Shown here: positions 1 through 12,119 of the stretch, one piece after another
How positions within the stretch are numbered: position 1 is the first letter of the stretch
How the letters are laid out: each line of letters starts with the position of its first letter
NCBI GenBank assembly: GCA_021442155.1
Contig: JAKCPB010000332.1
Location: 344,017-408,016 of the forward strand
Direction: 5' to 3'
Length of the DNA: 64,000 bases
From: Cymbidium sinense
Lineage: Eukaryota > Streptophyta > Magnoliopsida > Asparagales > Orchidaceae
Notes under the pieces: generated by a model
The model's input: only the letters and a program-made list of their open reading frames with translations
What the model was told of the DNA's origin: nothing
Databases searched by the model: none
Program-made: the position numbers and the translations under genes

Positions 1-157
1 ACTTCAACATTTGGAGCCAATCCAGGCATCTCTTCAATACTCCATGCAAAGAAATCCTTAAGCTCAGTCAATAGCTAACTACGTCATTAGTTTGAATTTA
101 ATTCAACAAAGAACTAATGTATATCAGTCATGGATCTTATTCAGTTTTTAAGTTGAT

Positions 158-445
158 TTACTTGAGCTCGTCGATGATTGACTTGATCTCTTCTTCGAAC
201 TCTAGCGGTGCATCTTTGACATCAAAATCATCTGGATCATCTAAATTTTTTAAGCACAACTCTTCATATGAGTTAATGTGATTTGAAAAGAACCTATCAG
301 ATTCCAATTGATTGGTGATGACTAAGCCGTAATCATCATCATCGACTGGATCCACTGTACTGAATCCTTGTCCCAGTCTTGATTGCGAGCTTTTGCTTTT
401 ATTCTTCCATATTCTTTGAAGTAGTCTGACCAGTGCTTTGACCAA
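158..445 (-). pseudogene. E1 copy 0: linker preceding reverse transcriptase
   Basis: A 95-residue open stretch matching the region between protease and RT in copy B (46.3-46.74 kb). Visible landmarks are the acidic DPVDDDDYGLVITN segment, ESDRFFSNHINSYEEL, and a Glu/Asp-rich end (EFEEEIKSIIDEL). No catalytic motif lies here. In related elements this is an unstructured connector whose C-terminal side leads into RT. The open frame starts inside older coding sequence, so the first Met is not a real initiation site. Remnant only. Confidence 0.6.
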
Positions 446-1040
446 GTATGTGGGATTAGCTCTTTCTTTGCTAAATTATGATCATAAAGAAATAACCAAA
501 CAAAGGGTAATTCTATTAAATGTTTATATGAATCATCTTCATATTTTACATCAACTTCTTGACTTGAGGATGATGCTTGAAAGAACCTAAGTCTTCACAC
601 TGGATGACTTAGGGGCTTCCTACTAAACCTCGACTTTTGAGGGACAAGTGGGTTTAGAGCTAAGGTTCCCAACTGATGCCTAATTGTTTCACATATAGAC
701 TTGAATACACTTATGCTTTGCTTTGGAGCCGATCTTCATCACTATCTATCTCAAGTCTCACATCCTAGAAAATCTACTCGAGAAGAGCTAGTATGCTAAC
801 CATATAAGACTCATCTATGAACTAGATTCTAAGTCTATATGATAGCAAGTGTACTCTTGGTAGCTAGGACATATCTTCTATTGGGTGGCCAATAAGGAGG
901 TTTTCCACCCCTGGGACTACCTCTGAACTGGCCTCTTCCTCTTCCCGGTGGAGGTCAGTTCGTCCTACCCATATGTTTGAATGGAGTAATGAATTGTGGG
1001 TGGAATCTAATGTCATGCTCCACTTCCTCCTCCAAGTCTA

Positions 1041-1138
1041 TTTCCTCTCTCTTTTATTTTCTTTTTCATTTTCTCTTTTCTTTTCTATTTCTTTTTCTCT
1101 TTCTTTTTTTCTTTTCATTTTTTATTTTTATTTTTAAA
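1041..1138 (-). other. Internal polypurine tract (minus strand) between protease and RT
   Basis: On the plus strand this is about 100 bases of almost only T and C, so the retroelement sense strand is A/G-rich. The same tract sits at the same place in copies A (16159-16262) and B (47427-47512), with variable length. If translated it gives mostly Lys and Arg. It could be a spacer, part of an intron, or an expanded simple repeat. Its role is unknown. Confidence 0.7.
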
Positions 1139-1202
1139 CTTTGGCCAAGTTGAATAGACTTGTTGATTTTAGGGAGGTAGTAAGCGCATCATATATGTCA
1201 AC

Positions 1203-1419
1203 CTTGAACTATAAATGGCTTGAGATCTCCTTTGACATGACAATCCCACCACTCACAAACTTTATACACCAATGTAGAGAGGATGGAACTATGTTGTTAT
1301 CATGTATCCATGGTCTCCCAAGCAAAGCGTTGAAAGATGTATCCGAGTCTATATTATGAAACTTGGCTTCGATCTTCCAATAATCTATCTCCAAGGGCAA
1401 CACTATGGAGCCTAAGACC
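1203..1419 (-). pseudogene. E1 copy 0: C-terminal half of retroviral-type aspartic protease
   Basis: Encodes the conserved end of a plant Ty3 protease: KFHNIDSDTSFNALLGRPWIH followed by VPSSLHWCIKF, the typical 'FHVID..TSYNALLGRPW+H...PS..HQC.KF' block. The catalytic Asp half lies upstream and is absent here, because E2 begins immediately to the right. The frame upstream of the block is shifted. Same arrangement as copies A and B. Confidence 0.75.
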
Positions 1420-2627
1420 TGTTGACCTCACTTTTGGAGTGCAAATTCAATCTTCCCATCTTAGACTAGGGAGTCTTCTAGACACTAAGACATCCCTAAC
1501 CATAAGACAATTCTAACAATTAGATAAACACTTAGCCCAAAGACTTACAAGGGTTAACCATAGGATTAGGTTTTTCCTTAGGGATTATGATAATCCACCT
1601 ACCCTATAACCCAAATAGATTAGGTTCACCTTCTAAAACCAAACCTCAAGTTCAATTCAAACATCAAATTCAAATCCAAATCCAAACCCAAATTCCACAA
1701 CCAAATGATTGAAGCCCATGATCAAATCCAAACTTGAAACCCATCCTCTATCCCATGGACTTAGCCAAATATTAATCCAAATCAATCCAAAATCAATTGA
1801 TTTTCTCATAATTAATTTATATCTTCAATCATCTTTCTAAATATAAATCAAATCTACATTCAAATGTTAAAAACTAAATCAAACTAAATCAAATTAAATC
1901 AAAAACCCTTCGTAAGCATATGACCTATCCCATGGACTTAGCCAAATCTTAATCCAAATCATGTCAAACTCAATTGATTTTCTCACAAATCAATCATATT
2001 TTCAATCATCTTCACAAATTTAAATGAAATATACATTTAAATCATTAAAACTAAATCAAACTAAATCAAAATCCAAACCTAAGCCACATGACCCAACTCC
2101 ATGGACTTAGCCAAATTCCTTCATTCCAAAACCCAAATTCAATTGATTTTCTCATGAATCAATCATACCTTCAATCATATTGATAAATATAAATGAAATT
2201 TACAGTCATCAAGCCAAATCAAAATCAACCCAAACCCAACTTAACCCTTTTGACTTGAAATGTTCAAAAAAAAAACATTTGAACCCAAGTTAATTCGGCT
2301 TGAATTTATATATTAATCCCAAATCCATATATAAATAAAACTACATCAAACTCAACCCAAAATCAAGCCAACTAAACCCAATTGGTCCACTTGACCCAAG
2401 TTGACCCAAATTGACCTAAAATACTAAATTAGGTCAAATCATAATATAATCCAAATTCATTGCAACTAATGGCTCAAGTTCATTCCAAATTGATTGTTTG
2501 ACCAAAGCCATGATTCAATTGAACCCAACTAACCTACTTAGCCTAAATTGACCTAAAGGTTCAAGTTTAAAAAAAATCCAAAAAATAATTGAAACCAAAG
2601 CCTACAATCATCTTCAATTGGTCAAAT
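1420..2627 (+). mobile_element. E2 copy 0: left-end fragment of element inserted in E1 protease
   Basis: Begins with TGTTGACC directly after the interrupted protease gene, as in copies A (16557) and B (47781). It is a C/A-rich, G-poor noncoding region with three tandem versions of a segment of about 170 bp marked by CATGGACTTAGCC near 1754, 1931 and 2100. It follows copy B up to about 49.3 kb but lacks about 300 bp near 2395. At about 2628 it changes abruptly into CCCTAAA repeats. No coding sequence seen. Confidence 0.7.
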
Positions 2628-3158
2628 AAACCCTAAACCCTAACCCTAAACCTAAAACCCCTAGACCCTAAAGCCTAAACACTAATCCATAAACTCTAAA
2701 TGCTAAACCCTAACCTTAAACCCTAAACTAAACTAAACCTAAAACTAAACTTAAACCTAAACACTAAACCTTCAACCCTAAACCTAAAAAACTAAACTTA
2801 AACCTAAACCCTAAACCCTAAACCTAAACCCTAAACCTTAAATCCTAAACTCTAAACCCGAAACCCTAAAATCTACAACCCTAAACCTAAACCTTAAACC
2901 CCAAATCCTAAACCCTAAACCCTAAACCCTAAACCCTAAACCCAAAACACTAACCATAAAACCTAAACACTTAAAGCATAAACCCTAAAACCCTAAACCC
3001 TAAACTCTAAACCCTAAACCCTAAACCCTAAACCCTAATCCTAGACCCTGAACCTTAAACCCTCAATCCCTAAATCTAAACCTAAAGTAACTAAATAAAT
3101 TAAAAAATAAACCTAAACCCTGAGACTTAATAAACCTAAACCTAAATCTAAACCCTAA

Positions 3159-3630
3159 GAATGCACAGAACCTCGATGGCAGGAACATCACCATTAACAA
3201 GGCTTAGTCTAGATCTGGCGGTGGAGACGAAGGCTGAGGTGGCGGTTATCGCAATGGTGATGGGGGATCTGGAGGTGTTGGAAGATATGGAGGTGGTGCT
3301 TGGAGCAGTCGGGGTTATGGAGGGAGAGAAGGAGATTACTGTGGTGGTGGGAAAGATCGAGGATATGATGGTTGATCCCGCAACTCGAGAGGCCAGGGAG
3401 GTTCTGATGGGAACTGGAGGAACTAAAGAACGATTGATTCTATCTACTGCTTATGGAGTTTTGTCTTTACATTAGAGGCGATTCTAGTTATCTAAATTTT
3501 TTTTTATTATATGAGTGCTCATTTTTTATCTATGTCATTGCTTGTGTCTTAGAATACTTGGTGTGTCACTTATTTGATTAAATTGAAAAGAAGAAATATT
3601 GAATATGAATTTATTCTCTATTAAAAAAAA
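3159..3630 (+). pseudogene. GR-RBP 3' fragment, copy 1
   Basis: Plus-strand remnant of a plant glycine-rich RNA-binding protein mRNA. In the frame starting at 3160 it reads NAQNLDGRNITINKA, the last strand of an RRM. A glycine-rich tail with GGYRNG, GGRYGGGAW and DRGYDG segments follows, ending GSDGNWRN and TAA at 3424-3426. Three earlier in-frame stops are present, and the rest of the RRM with its RNP motifs is missing. About 200 bp of 3' UTR follow to a run of eight A at 3623-3630. Flanked on both sides by CCCTAAA-type repeats. A 104-codon open frame from 3161 is a +1-frame shadow. Confidence 0.85.
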
Positions 3631-5091
3631 TGAAAAACCCTAAACCAAAAACCTAAACAATAAACCTTAAAAATCCTAAACCCTACACCCTCAAGACTAA
3701 AACCCCAAACCTTAAATCCTAAACCAAAAAAAAGGAAAACCATAAACCCTAAACCATAAAACCCAAAATCTAAACCTTAAACCCTAAACTAACCCTAAAC
3801 CCTAAAGTGCTAAAAACCTAAACCTAAACTAAATAAAACCTAAAAATAAAATGAATAAATAAACCTAAACTAAACTAAAATAAAATAAATAGAAACCTAA
3901 ACTAAAATAAAAAACCTAAATAAAATAAAAACTTAACCTAGAATAAAATAAAATAAAATAAAAATAAATAAAAACCTAAACCTAAATAATAAACATAAAA
4001 ATAAAACCTAAAAATAAATAAAAAATAAAACCTAAACTAAAAAAGAAACCTAAACCTAAAATGAAAATAAAATACACCTAAACCTAAACAAAATAAACTA
4101 ACTAAAATAAATAAAACCTAAACCTAAACCTAAAATAAACTAAACCTAATCCTAAAAATAATATAAATAAAATAAAATAAACTAAAAATAAACCTAAAGC
4201 CAAACTAAGAAATAAAACCTAAAAATAAACCTAAAATAAAAACAAAAAACCAAAACCTAAAAAATAAAATAAATAAAAACTAAACCTAAACTTAAAAAAA
4301 AAACCTAAACCTAAAAAATAAAATAGAAATAAAACTAAACTAAGAAATAAACTTAAACCTAAACCTAAGCCTAAAAAATAAACTAAAATAAAAAAACTAA
4401 ACTAAAATAAATAAACTAAACTAAATAAAAATGAAAATAAAAATAAAACTAAATCAAAATAAAAAACACAATAAACTAAAATAAATAAAAAATAAACTAA
4501 ATAAACCTAAACCTACTAGTTGACTTAATTTTAAAAAAAATTTTAAAATCAAACCCTAAACCTAAACTAAACCTAAACCCTAAACCCTAAACCCTAAATC
4601 CTAAAACCCTAAACCCAAAGCCCCTAAACCTTAAGCCATAAACCCTAAATACTAAAACCCTAAACACTAAACCATAAACCCTAAACCATAAACCCAAAAC
4701 TTAAAAAAACCATAAACACTAAACCTTAAACCTTAAACCTTAAACACTAAACCCTAAACCCTAAACTAATCCTAAACCCTAAACCCTATAACCTAAAACT
4801 CTAAACCATAAACCCTAAACCCTAAACCATAAACCCTAAACCTTAAACCCTAAAACCCAAAACTTTAAAACCCAAAACCCTAAACCTTAAACCCTAAACC
4901 GTAAACCCTAACCATAAACCCTAAAACCTTAAAGCATAAACCCTAAAACCCTAAACATTGAAACCTAAACTCTAAACACTAAACCCTAAACCCTAAACCC
5001 TTACCCTAACCCTAAACCCCAAAACCTAAACTTGAACCTAAAGTAACTAAATAAATTAAAAATTAAACCTAAACCTAAAGCTAAACTCTTA

Positions 5092-5565
5092 GAATGGGAA
5101 AACTAGATGAGAACATCACCATAACCAGGCAGGCTAGATCTAAAAGGGAGGCAAGGCAGCAAGTTATCGCAGTGGTGGTAGGAGATCTAGAGGTGCTAGT
5201 GGATATGGAGGTGGTGGTCGGAGCTATGGTGGTTATGGAGGTGGAAGGAGGGATAAAGGTTACAACCATGGTGGTAGCGGATGGGGAGATCAGGGATATG
5301 ATGGTGGATCCTGCTACTTGAGAGGACGGGATGGTTCTGATGGGAATTAGAGAAATTGAAGAATGACCAATTTGATATACTGCTTATGGAACTATGTCTT
5401 TACACTAGACATGGTTCTAGTTATCTAGGGATTTTGATTTGGTCTATGCATGTTCATTTTTTAATTATGTCTTCTCTTGTGTCATAGAAAACTTGGTTTG
5501 TTACTTAGTTGATGAAATTGAAAAGAAGAAATGTTGAATCTGAATTTGTTCTCTATTAAAAAAAA
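5092..5565 (+). pseudogene. GR-RBP 3' fragment, copy 2
   Basis: Same 5' and 3' limits as copy 1. The glycine-rich tail is well preserved: SGYGGGGRSYGGYGGGRRD, then KGYNHGGSGWGDQGYDGG and GSDGN. The Trp codon before the last two residues has become TAG. The RRM end is more degenerate than in copy 1. The 3' UTR, with TTAGAAAACTTGG-like and GAAGAAATGTTGAATC landmarks, ends in an A-run at about 5558-5565. Pseudogenic, with no promoter or RRM. Confidence 0.85.
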
Positions 5566-8500
5566 CCAAAAAACTTAAACTCTAAACTAAAACCTTAACA
5601 CTAAACCTAAAACATAAACCCTAAACCATAAAACCTAAACCCTAAACCATCAAAATAAAAAATAATATAGAAAACTAAGAAAAACCCTAACCCTAAACAG
5701 AATATCCAAAATCCTAAACCCTAAACCCTAAAATCCTAAAACCCTAAAACCTAAACCCTAAAACCTTAAACCCTTAACCCAAAATCCTAAACCATAAACC
5801 CTAAAAACTTAAAAACCTAAATGTAAACTAAATAAAACCTAAAAATAAATTAATTAAAAAAACCTAAACCATAATATAGCAAAAAAATAAAATAAAATAA
5901 AAGCCTAAACTAAAACCTAAACGTAAAACTAAAAAGAAAATAAAATAAAAAATAAAAAGTAAACTAAATAAAATAAATAAAACCTAAAAAAAAACTAAAA
6001 AAATAAAAAACAAATAAAATAAAAACTAAACCTAAAATAAAAATTAAATAAACCTAAAATAAAATAAAATAAAAGTAAAATAAAAACCTAAACCTAAAAA
6101 ATATACCTTAAAAATAAATAAAAAATAAGACCTAAACCCTAAAGTAAAAAAAAAAACTAAACCTAAAATAAAAACAAATAAACCTAAACCTAAACTAAAA
6201 TAAACTAAACTAAAATAAATAAAAACAAAACCTAAACCTGAAATAAACTAAACCTAAACCTAATCCCTAAATAAAATAAAATAAACTAAAATAAACCTAA
6301 AGCTAAACAAAAAAAATAATACATAAAAACTAACCTAAAATAAAAATCCTAACTCTAAACCAAAGAAAAATAAAATAAAAACCCAAACATAAACTTAAAA
6401 TAAAATAATAATAACTAAACCTAAAATATAAAATAAAAATAAAACTAAACTAAAAAAAAACTAAACCTAAACCTAAAAAATAAATTAAAATAAATAAACC
6501 TAAAATAAATAAATAAAACTAACTAAAAATTAAACCGACCTAAATAAAAAAATAAAAATAAAACTAAAATAAATAAACTAAATAAACCTAAACATAGCAG
6601 TTTACTTAATTTAAAAAAATAAAATAAAATAAAAACCTAAACCCTAAACCCTAAACACTAAACTGTAAAACCCTAAACCCCAAACCCAATACCTTAAACC
6701 CTAAAACCCACAACCCAAAGCAAAAAAACCTAAACCCCAAACCCTAAATCATAAACTTTAAATCCTAAAACCTATTCCCTAAACCCTAAACCCTAAACCC
6801 TAAAAATCTAAACCTAAATATAAACCTAAAAAAATAAAATAAATAAAAAAGCATGTACATAAATAACATAAAATAAAATAAAAACATAAACTAAAGCCTA
6901 AACTTAAACCAAAACCTGAACTTGAACCTAAACCAAAACCTAAAAATACAACAAAATAAATAATGAAACAAAACTAAAATAAAATAAATAAAAACCTAAA
7001 CTAAACTAAAAAATAAAAAACCAAAATAAAATAAAAAATAAATGTAAAATAAAAAATAAACCTAAAATAAAATAAAATAAGAACTAAATAAAAACTTAAA
7101 CCTCAAAATAAATTAAAAAAAACCTAAACCCTAAACAAAAAAAACCTAAACCTAAAATAAAAAATAAAATAAACCTAAACATAAACTAAAATAAACTAAA
7201 CTAAAATAAATAAAACTTAAACCTAAACCTAAAATAAAGTAAACCTAAGCCCTAAACTAAATAAAATAAACTAAACTAAAAATAAACTTAAACTTAAACT
7301 AAAAAATAAAACCAAAAAATAACCCTAAAATAAAAACCTTAAACTTAAACCTAAAAATATAAAATAAAAACCTAAACCTAAACATAAAAATAAAAAATAA
7401 AACCTAAACATAAAAAATAAAATAAAAATAATACTAAACTAAACCTAAAAAATAAAATAAAAAAACTTAAACAAAAATAAATAAACCTAAAATAAATAAA
7501 CCAAACTAAATAAAAATAAAAACTAAACCTACAAATGAAATTTAATAAAAAATGACAATAAACCTAAAATAAATAAACCAAACTAAATAAATAAACCTAA
7601 ACATAAAAACTAAAATAAATAAAAAATAAACTAAATAGACCTAAACCTATGGGTTTACTTAATTTTTTTTTAAACCCTAAACCCTAAACCCTAAACCGTA
7701 AATACTAAACCTAAAACCTAAACCTAACCCTAAACCTATAAACTTAAACCCTTAACCCTAAAAAACTCTAAACTCTAAACCCTAAACCTTCAGCACTAAA
7801 CCTTAAACCCTAACCCTAACCCTAATAATAAACCCTAAAACCCTAAACCCTAAACTATAAACTAACCCTAAACCCTAAACTATAAACTAACCCTAAACCC
7901 TAAATCCTAAACCATAAACCTTAAGTTAACCCTAAACCAAAAAATCCTAAACCTAAATATTAAACCCTAAACCATAAATCCTAACCCTAAACCCAAAATC
8001 CTAAACCATAAAACCCTAAACCCTAAACCTAAAACCGTAAACCCTAAACCCTAAACCTTAAACCCTAAAAACCTAAATCTAAATAAAACTTAAAAATAAA
8101 ATAATTAAAAAACCTAAGCTTAAATAAAAAAAATTAATTAAAAACCTAAACTAAAACCTAAACCTACAAATGAAATATAATAATAAATGAAAATAAAATA
8201 AAATAAAATAAATAAAAACCTAAACTAAACTTAAAAAATTAGATAATCCTTTGAATAAAAAACCTAAATAAAATAAACCTAAAAAAATAAAAGAAAATCT
8301 TAAACCTAAAAAATAAACTTAAAAATAAAACCAAAAAATAAATAAAAAAGAAAACCTAAACCCTAAACGAAAAAAAACCTATACCAAAAATAAAAATAAA
8401 ATAAACAAAATAAAATAAACCTAAACCTAAACTAAAACAAACTAAACTAAAATAAATAAAACATTAATCTAAAATTAAAATAAATAAAACCTCAACCTAA

Positions 8501-9208
8501 ACCAAAACTAAATAAGATAAAATAAGCTAAAAATAGACCTAAACATAAACAAAAAAAATAAAACTCAAAATAAAAACATAAAACTTAAACCCAAAAAAAT
8601 AAAATGAAATCCAAAACCTAAACCTAAAATAAAAATAATAAAACTCAACTTAAAAATAAACTTAAACCTAAAAAAAATAAGCTAAAATAAAAAACCTAAA
8701 CTTAAATAAATAAACTTAAAATAAATAAACTAAACTAAATAAAAATAAAAAATAAAATAAACTCAAATGAACTCAAATAAACAAACAATAAACTAAATAA
8801 ACTTAAACCTATTGGTTTACTTAATTTTTTTTTAAAAAAACCTAAACCCTAAACCCTAAATCCTAAACCTTAAACTATAAACCCTAAATCCTAAACCCTA
8901 AACCATAAACCCTAAATCCTAAACCCTAAACCCTAAAACTAACCCTAAATCCCGAACACTAAACCTATAACCCTAAACCCTAAAACCCTAAACCCTAAAA
9001 TAACTCTAAACCTTAAAGAAAACCAAACACTAAACCCTAAACTATAAAATCTAAACCCTAAAACCCTAAACCCTAAACCATAAACCCTAAACCCTAAATT
9101 CTAAACTCTAAAACCTACATCCCTAAAACAAAAACTTCAAACCCTAAACCATAAACCCTAAACTCTAAACCCTAAACTAACCCTAAACCCTACACCTTAA
9201 ACCTTAAA

Positions 9209-10300
9209 CATTAGTATTATTTATAAAAATGTTGATTTAGACTTTAAAATGGTTGAATTTGGCCAAATTTATAATAGGTAGAGCATGGCATCATAATATA
9301 TGGTTTTAATTTAAAATATGTAAGTGATATGACTAAAATATATAGTTTTTTTATTATTTAGACTAATTTTATGATTTTTTATCTTAAGAAATCCCTTGTG
9401 ATGTGATATGCAATATAATATAATATAATATGTTATAATGTATTATAATATAGGATGCCATAACATAGTGCAACATCATGTATTATGGCATCTTATTATG
9501 TATTACTACTTGTTGTTTAGCATATTTTAGTTTGTTATAGTATGATGTAGTAGAGTTTGTATTGGTATAATTCATTAAAATACTGACTTATAGGTTAAGA
9601 TGATGAGATTTGTCAAAATTTAAGTTAAGCTTTAGGGAACATCATTGGGGGGTGTGCTATGGTGTGTCATTTAATAAAAAGAATAAAATTTTGCATCCAA
9701 AATAAATGTTCATTTTTCAAACAAATTTGATAAATTTTTTGCTTATAGTGATTCATTTTAAGGTGTAATGTAGGATAATATATTATACGAAAGCATATTA
9801 GAATATAATGAATATAAGATTATGACTTTACAAATATATGAATGTGGTGGTGTGTCACTAAATGTTATTGTACATTTTAGTATTTTTACCTTTGTTATAA
9901 TACATTGGGTTAAAACTCACAAAATTGTTAATTTGAAGGTTGAGAAGGAAGAATTTGGCCAAATTCACGGCACACACCAAGAACCAACACCAAATTTAAG
10001 TATTTTGTATCATTTATAATAGAAAATTAATAATTTTACATTCAAAATGAACATTATTCATATTTTGAAGTATTTTTGTTATTTGTTCTTTTTAAGTGAT
10101 TCTAATGAGGTGTAACGTTAGACAATATATTATATTATAGTAAATTATAATATAATAGCATATATCATAATATAATATAGTGTGTTAATTCACACTATTA
10201 TATATTTAGCATGATATTGTATAGTTAGTTTGAGCTTGCTCCATCACAAATCATAAAATGCTTATTATAATGTTAGGATGATGTAATTTGAATGAATAAA
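9209..10300. other. AT-rich region with repeated palindromes (E1 3' noncoding, copy A)
   Basis: Very AT-rich, with many ATAATATAATAT-like stretches and the perfect 12-bp palindrome ATTTGGCCAAAT at 9257-9268 and 9953-9964. Homologous to about 40.98-41.41 kb and 61.67-62.73 kb. Compared with copies B and C it lacks about 480 bp at its left side, so array 1 joins it at a different place. A 65-codon open frame at 9822-10019 has no recognisable product and looks like chance. Confidence 0.7.
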
Positions 10301-12050
10301 TTGTTAGGCTTTTGGTTGAAGTATTGAAAGTGTGCAAAAGAGAAGAAATAAGATTTGATGAGAATTCCATGTCAAGTCCATGGAGGGAGATCCGCTAGGA
10401 GATCACACTTGTACTAGATATGACATGTGAGGGGTCTATGTCGAGGGAATAGAAGATGAAAATTTATTGGGGATAAGGTTTGAAGTTGATTTGATTATAT
10501 GATTTGTGAAAGAAGATTCACTGGGATAAGAATCTTTAATCCATCAGGGAATAAGATCGAATTGACTTTAATTTAATTTATTTTAATTTATGTGGAGGCA
10601 TATCTACTAAGGATATGGGCTTGAGTTCACTGGGGATCGGGTATATGAACCTTCCACTAGGGAAGCAAGTTTGGGTTATCTGTTGGGGATTGGGATTTGA
10701 GTTTGATTTCATAGATTTGTTCAGGGATGTATCCACTAGGGATAAGAGTTTGGTTGGATTTTTTTGATTTAGACTCTACTGGGGGAGTTGGTTTAATTTG
10801 GCTCCACTAGGGAGGTTGGTTTTGAATTTGATTTATTTGCTTGACTTATTTATATATGATTTGGGGCTCCACTAGGGAGAAGGGTGTGATTTAACTCCAC
10901 TAGGGAAAGTCAGATTGAGTTTAAATTAATCTGAGTTAATGTATAGACCCTATCAGTATGAGATGGATCCACTGAGAAGGGGCTATATCATCCTTGACCT
11001 ACCTCAAGTTTATAAATCCAAAGGGGTAGTCTACTATTTGTGGGGTAGAGCTAGCCAACCTAAGGGGTTGCCTTTTGGTGTGCAATGGTTGTGCTAGGAA
11101 AAAGGCGTAGCAGAATTACATTGTCCAAAGTGAGGAACAACTGCTGGGGTAACCTGTTAGATGCATAACAAATAAAACCTGACCCAGGGCTCCTACTGAG
11201 TGAATGCAATTGGGGACTTAATTCAACTTAAAAGTAGTCAGGATTAATTTATTCTTAATTTCTTGTGATTTGATATAGTTTGTTTGGTTTAGTTTGATTT
11301 TAAATTAAGGAAAAATTCGTTGGGGTTGTGAGCTCAGTCAACTTTGATAAACTTAATTTTTGGACCATCTATGTGTGTAATGGACCCAACGAGAAGGCGC
11401 TATATTAGACTTATCCTATCTTAAATTTAGAAATCCAAAGGTATAGTCTACTGGTCATGGGGTAGAGCTTGCTAACCTAAGAGGTTGCCTTTCGGTGTGC
11501 AACGACTATGCTAGGAAGAAGGCATAGCATACTTACATCTTCTAAAGCAGGAACAAGCTGGGGTGACACTGGGTAGCACAAAAATTGAACCTTGCCAAGC
11601 AGTAGACTCACATCCTCTTAAATGAAGATAACATGAGGTAGCTTACCGTCAACATAGTAAGGCCTACAAATCTAACAAGGTGCTCGTCGGTGTGCAGTGG
11701 ACAAGTAAGAAAGGAAAGTGTAGCAGACTTAAATCCTCCAAAGCAAGAAGACCCCAGGGGTGACACACTAGTAGGGTAGGATGTCAAGCCAACCTAGAGC
11801 AGATACTGATTGAGTGCCACTAGGGGCGGTATCTCAACTCAGAGTAGCCGGAGATAAATGATATGTGTTTATGTAGTTTATGTTTGCGTTGTGTCAAAGA
11901 AGGATAAGATGCCACTCGGGTTCTCTACACCTACCCTAAACACATCATGGAAGATTCAATAATAAAAATACTTTCAACATGGAAGCGATTGAATTCAAAA
12001 TAGAATTTTAATTAAAGATAATCATTTTCAAACATGATTTATAATATTTC
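10300..12050. repeat. E1 3' noncoding region, copy A, with internal short and long repeats
   Basis: Between about 10.37 and 10.92 kb the motif CCACTAGGGA recurs (10654, 10733, 10804, 10869, 10897) with looser versions around it. From about 11.0 to 11.85 kb a longer sentence recurs about three times: 'CAACCTAAGGGGTTGCC...GTGCAA...GCTAGGAAGAAGGC...ACTTACAT...'. This matches the hypervariable 3' UTR position in Tat elements. No coding sequence recognised. Confidence 0.65.
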
Positions 12051-12119
12051 TTTAAGTAGAGCCTGTTGATTAGAAGCAATGGGCACGCTCCCTTATGATT
12101 AATAAGCTGATAAGATCCT

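Larger units (their letters stand above)
1..1419 (-). mobile_element. E1 copy 0: Ty3/gypsy Tat-type fragment, truncated by window start
   Basis: Minus-strand remnant of the retrotransposon seen more completely at 40.5-57.5 kb. It runs from the C-terminal half of the protease at its right end, through a purine-rich spacer, to the acidic linker just before reverse transcriptase. The rest of pol would lie to the left of the window. It aligns by eye over its whole length with 15.1-16.55 kb and 46.4-47.78 kb. Assignment to the Tat lineage comes from those better copies. Confidence 0.8.
2628..9208. repeat. Telomere-like array 1
   Basis: Degenerate CCCTAAA (plant telomere C-strand) repeats alternating with A-rich derivatives such as AAATAAAACCTAAA. 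A canonical run of about five units lies near 2913-2943. Unit-ending blocks resembling GTTTACTTAATTT occur near 4518, 6598, 7653 and 8814, spaced 2080, 1055 and 1161 bp. The long unit is long partly because it carries a GR-RBP fragment. Each unit runs A-rich tract, block, CCCTAAA-rich tract, then optionally the GR-RBP piece. Strong strand asymmetry and interior position argue against a chromosome end. Confidence 0.9.

Noticed and set aside
1141..1359. Plus-strand open frame over the E1 copy 0 protease
   Set aside because: It lies antisense to a recognisable protease block (FNALLGRPWIH) and has no family resemblance of its own.
3161..3475. Val/Met/Asp-rich open frames (EVLVDMEVVVGAMVVM-like) in GR-RBP copies, for example also at 5094-5321, 21644-21916, 33425-33724 and 39691-39900
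   Set aside because: They are the +1 frame of the GGT/GGA-rich glycine region. GGTGGT read one base over gives GTG (Val) and GGATATGGAGGT gives Asp-Met-Glu, so stops are rare by composition. The protein resembles nothing, and the true frame matches GR-RBP.
5081..5269. Thr/Ser/Pro-rich minus-strand frames opposite GR-RBP copies (also 21619-21822 and 35106-35477)
   Set aside because: Reverse complement of GGT/GGN codons gives ACC and related Thr/Ser/Pro codons. Antisense shadow, no conserved start or motif.
4518..8826. CRISPR-like array (regular repeats and spacers)
   Set aside because: Plant context, no cas genes, period about 1 kb, and no short identical repeat with unique spacers.
2628..9208. 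True chromosome end
   Set aside because: Repeats are degenerate, interrupted by modules, and flanked on both sides by retroelement sequence, so this is interstitial or subterminal at most.
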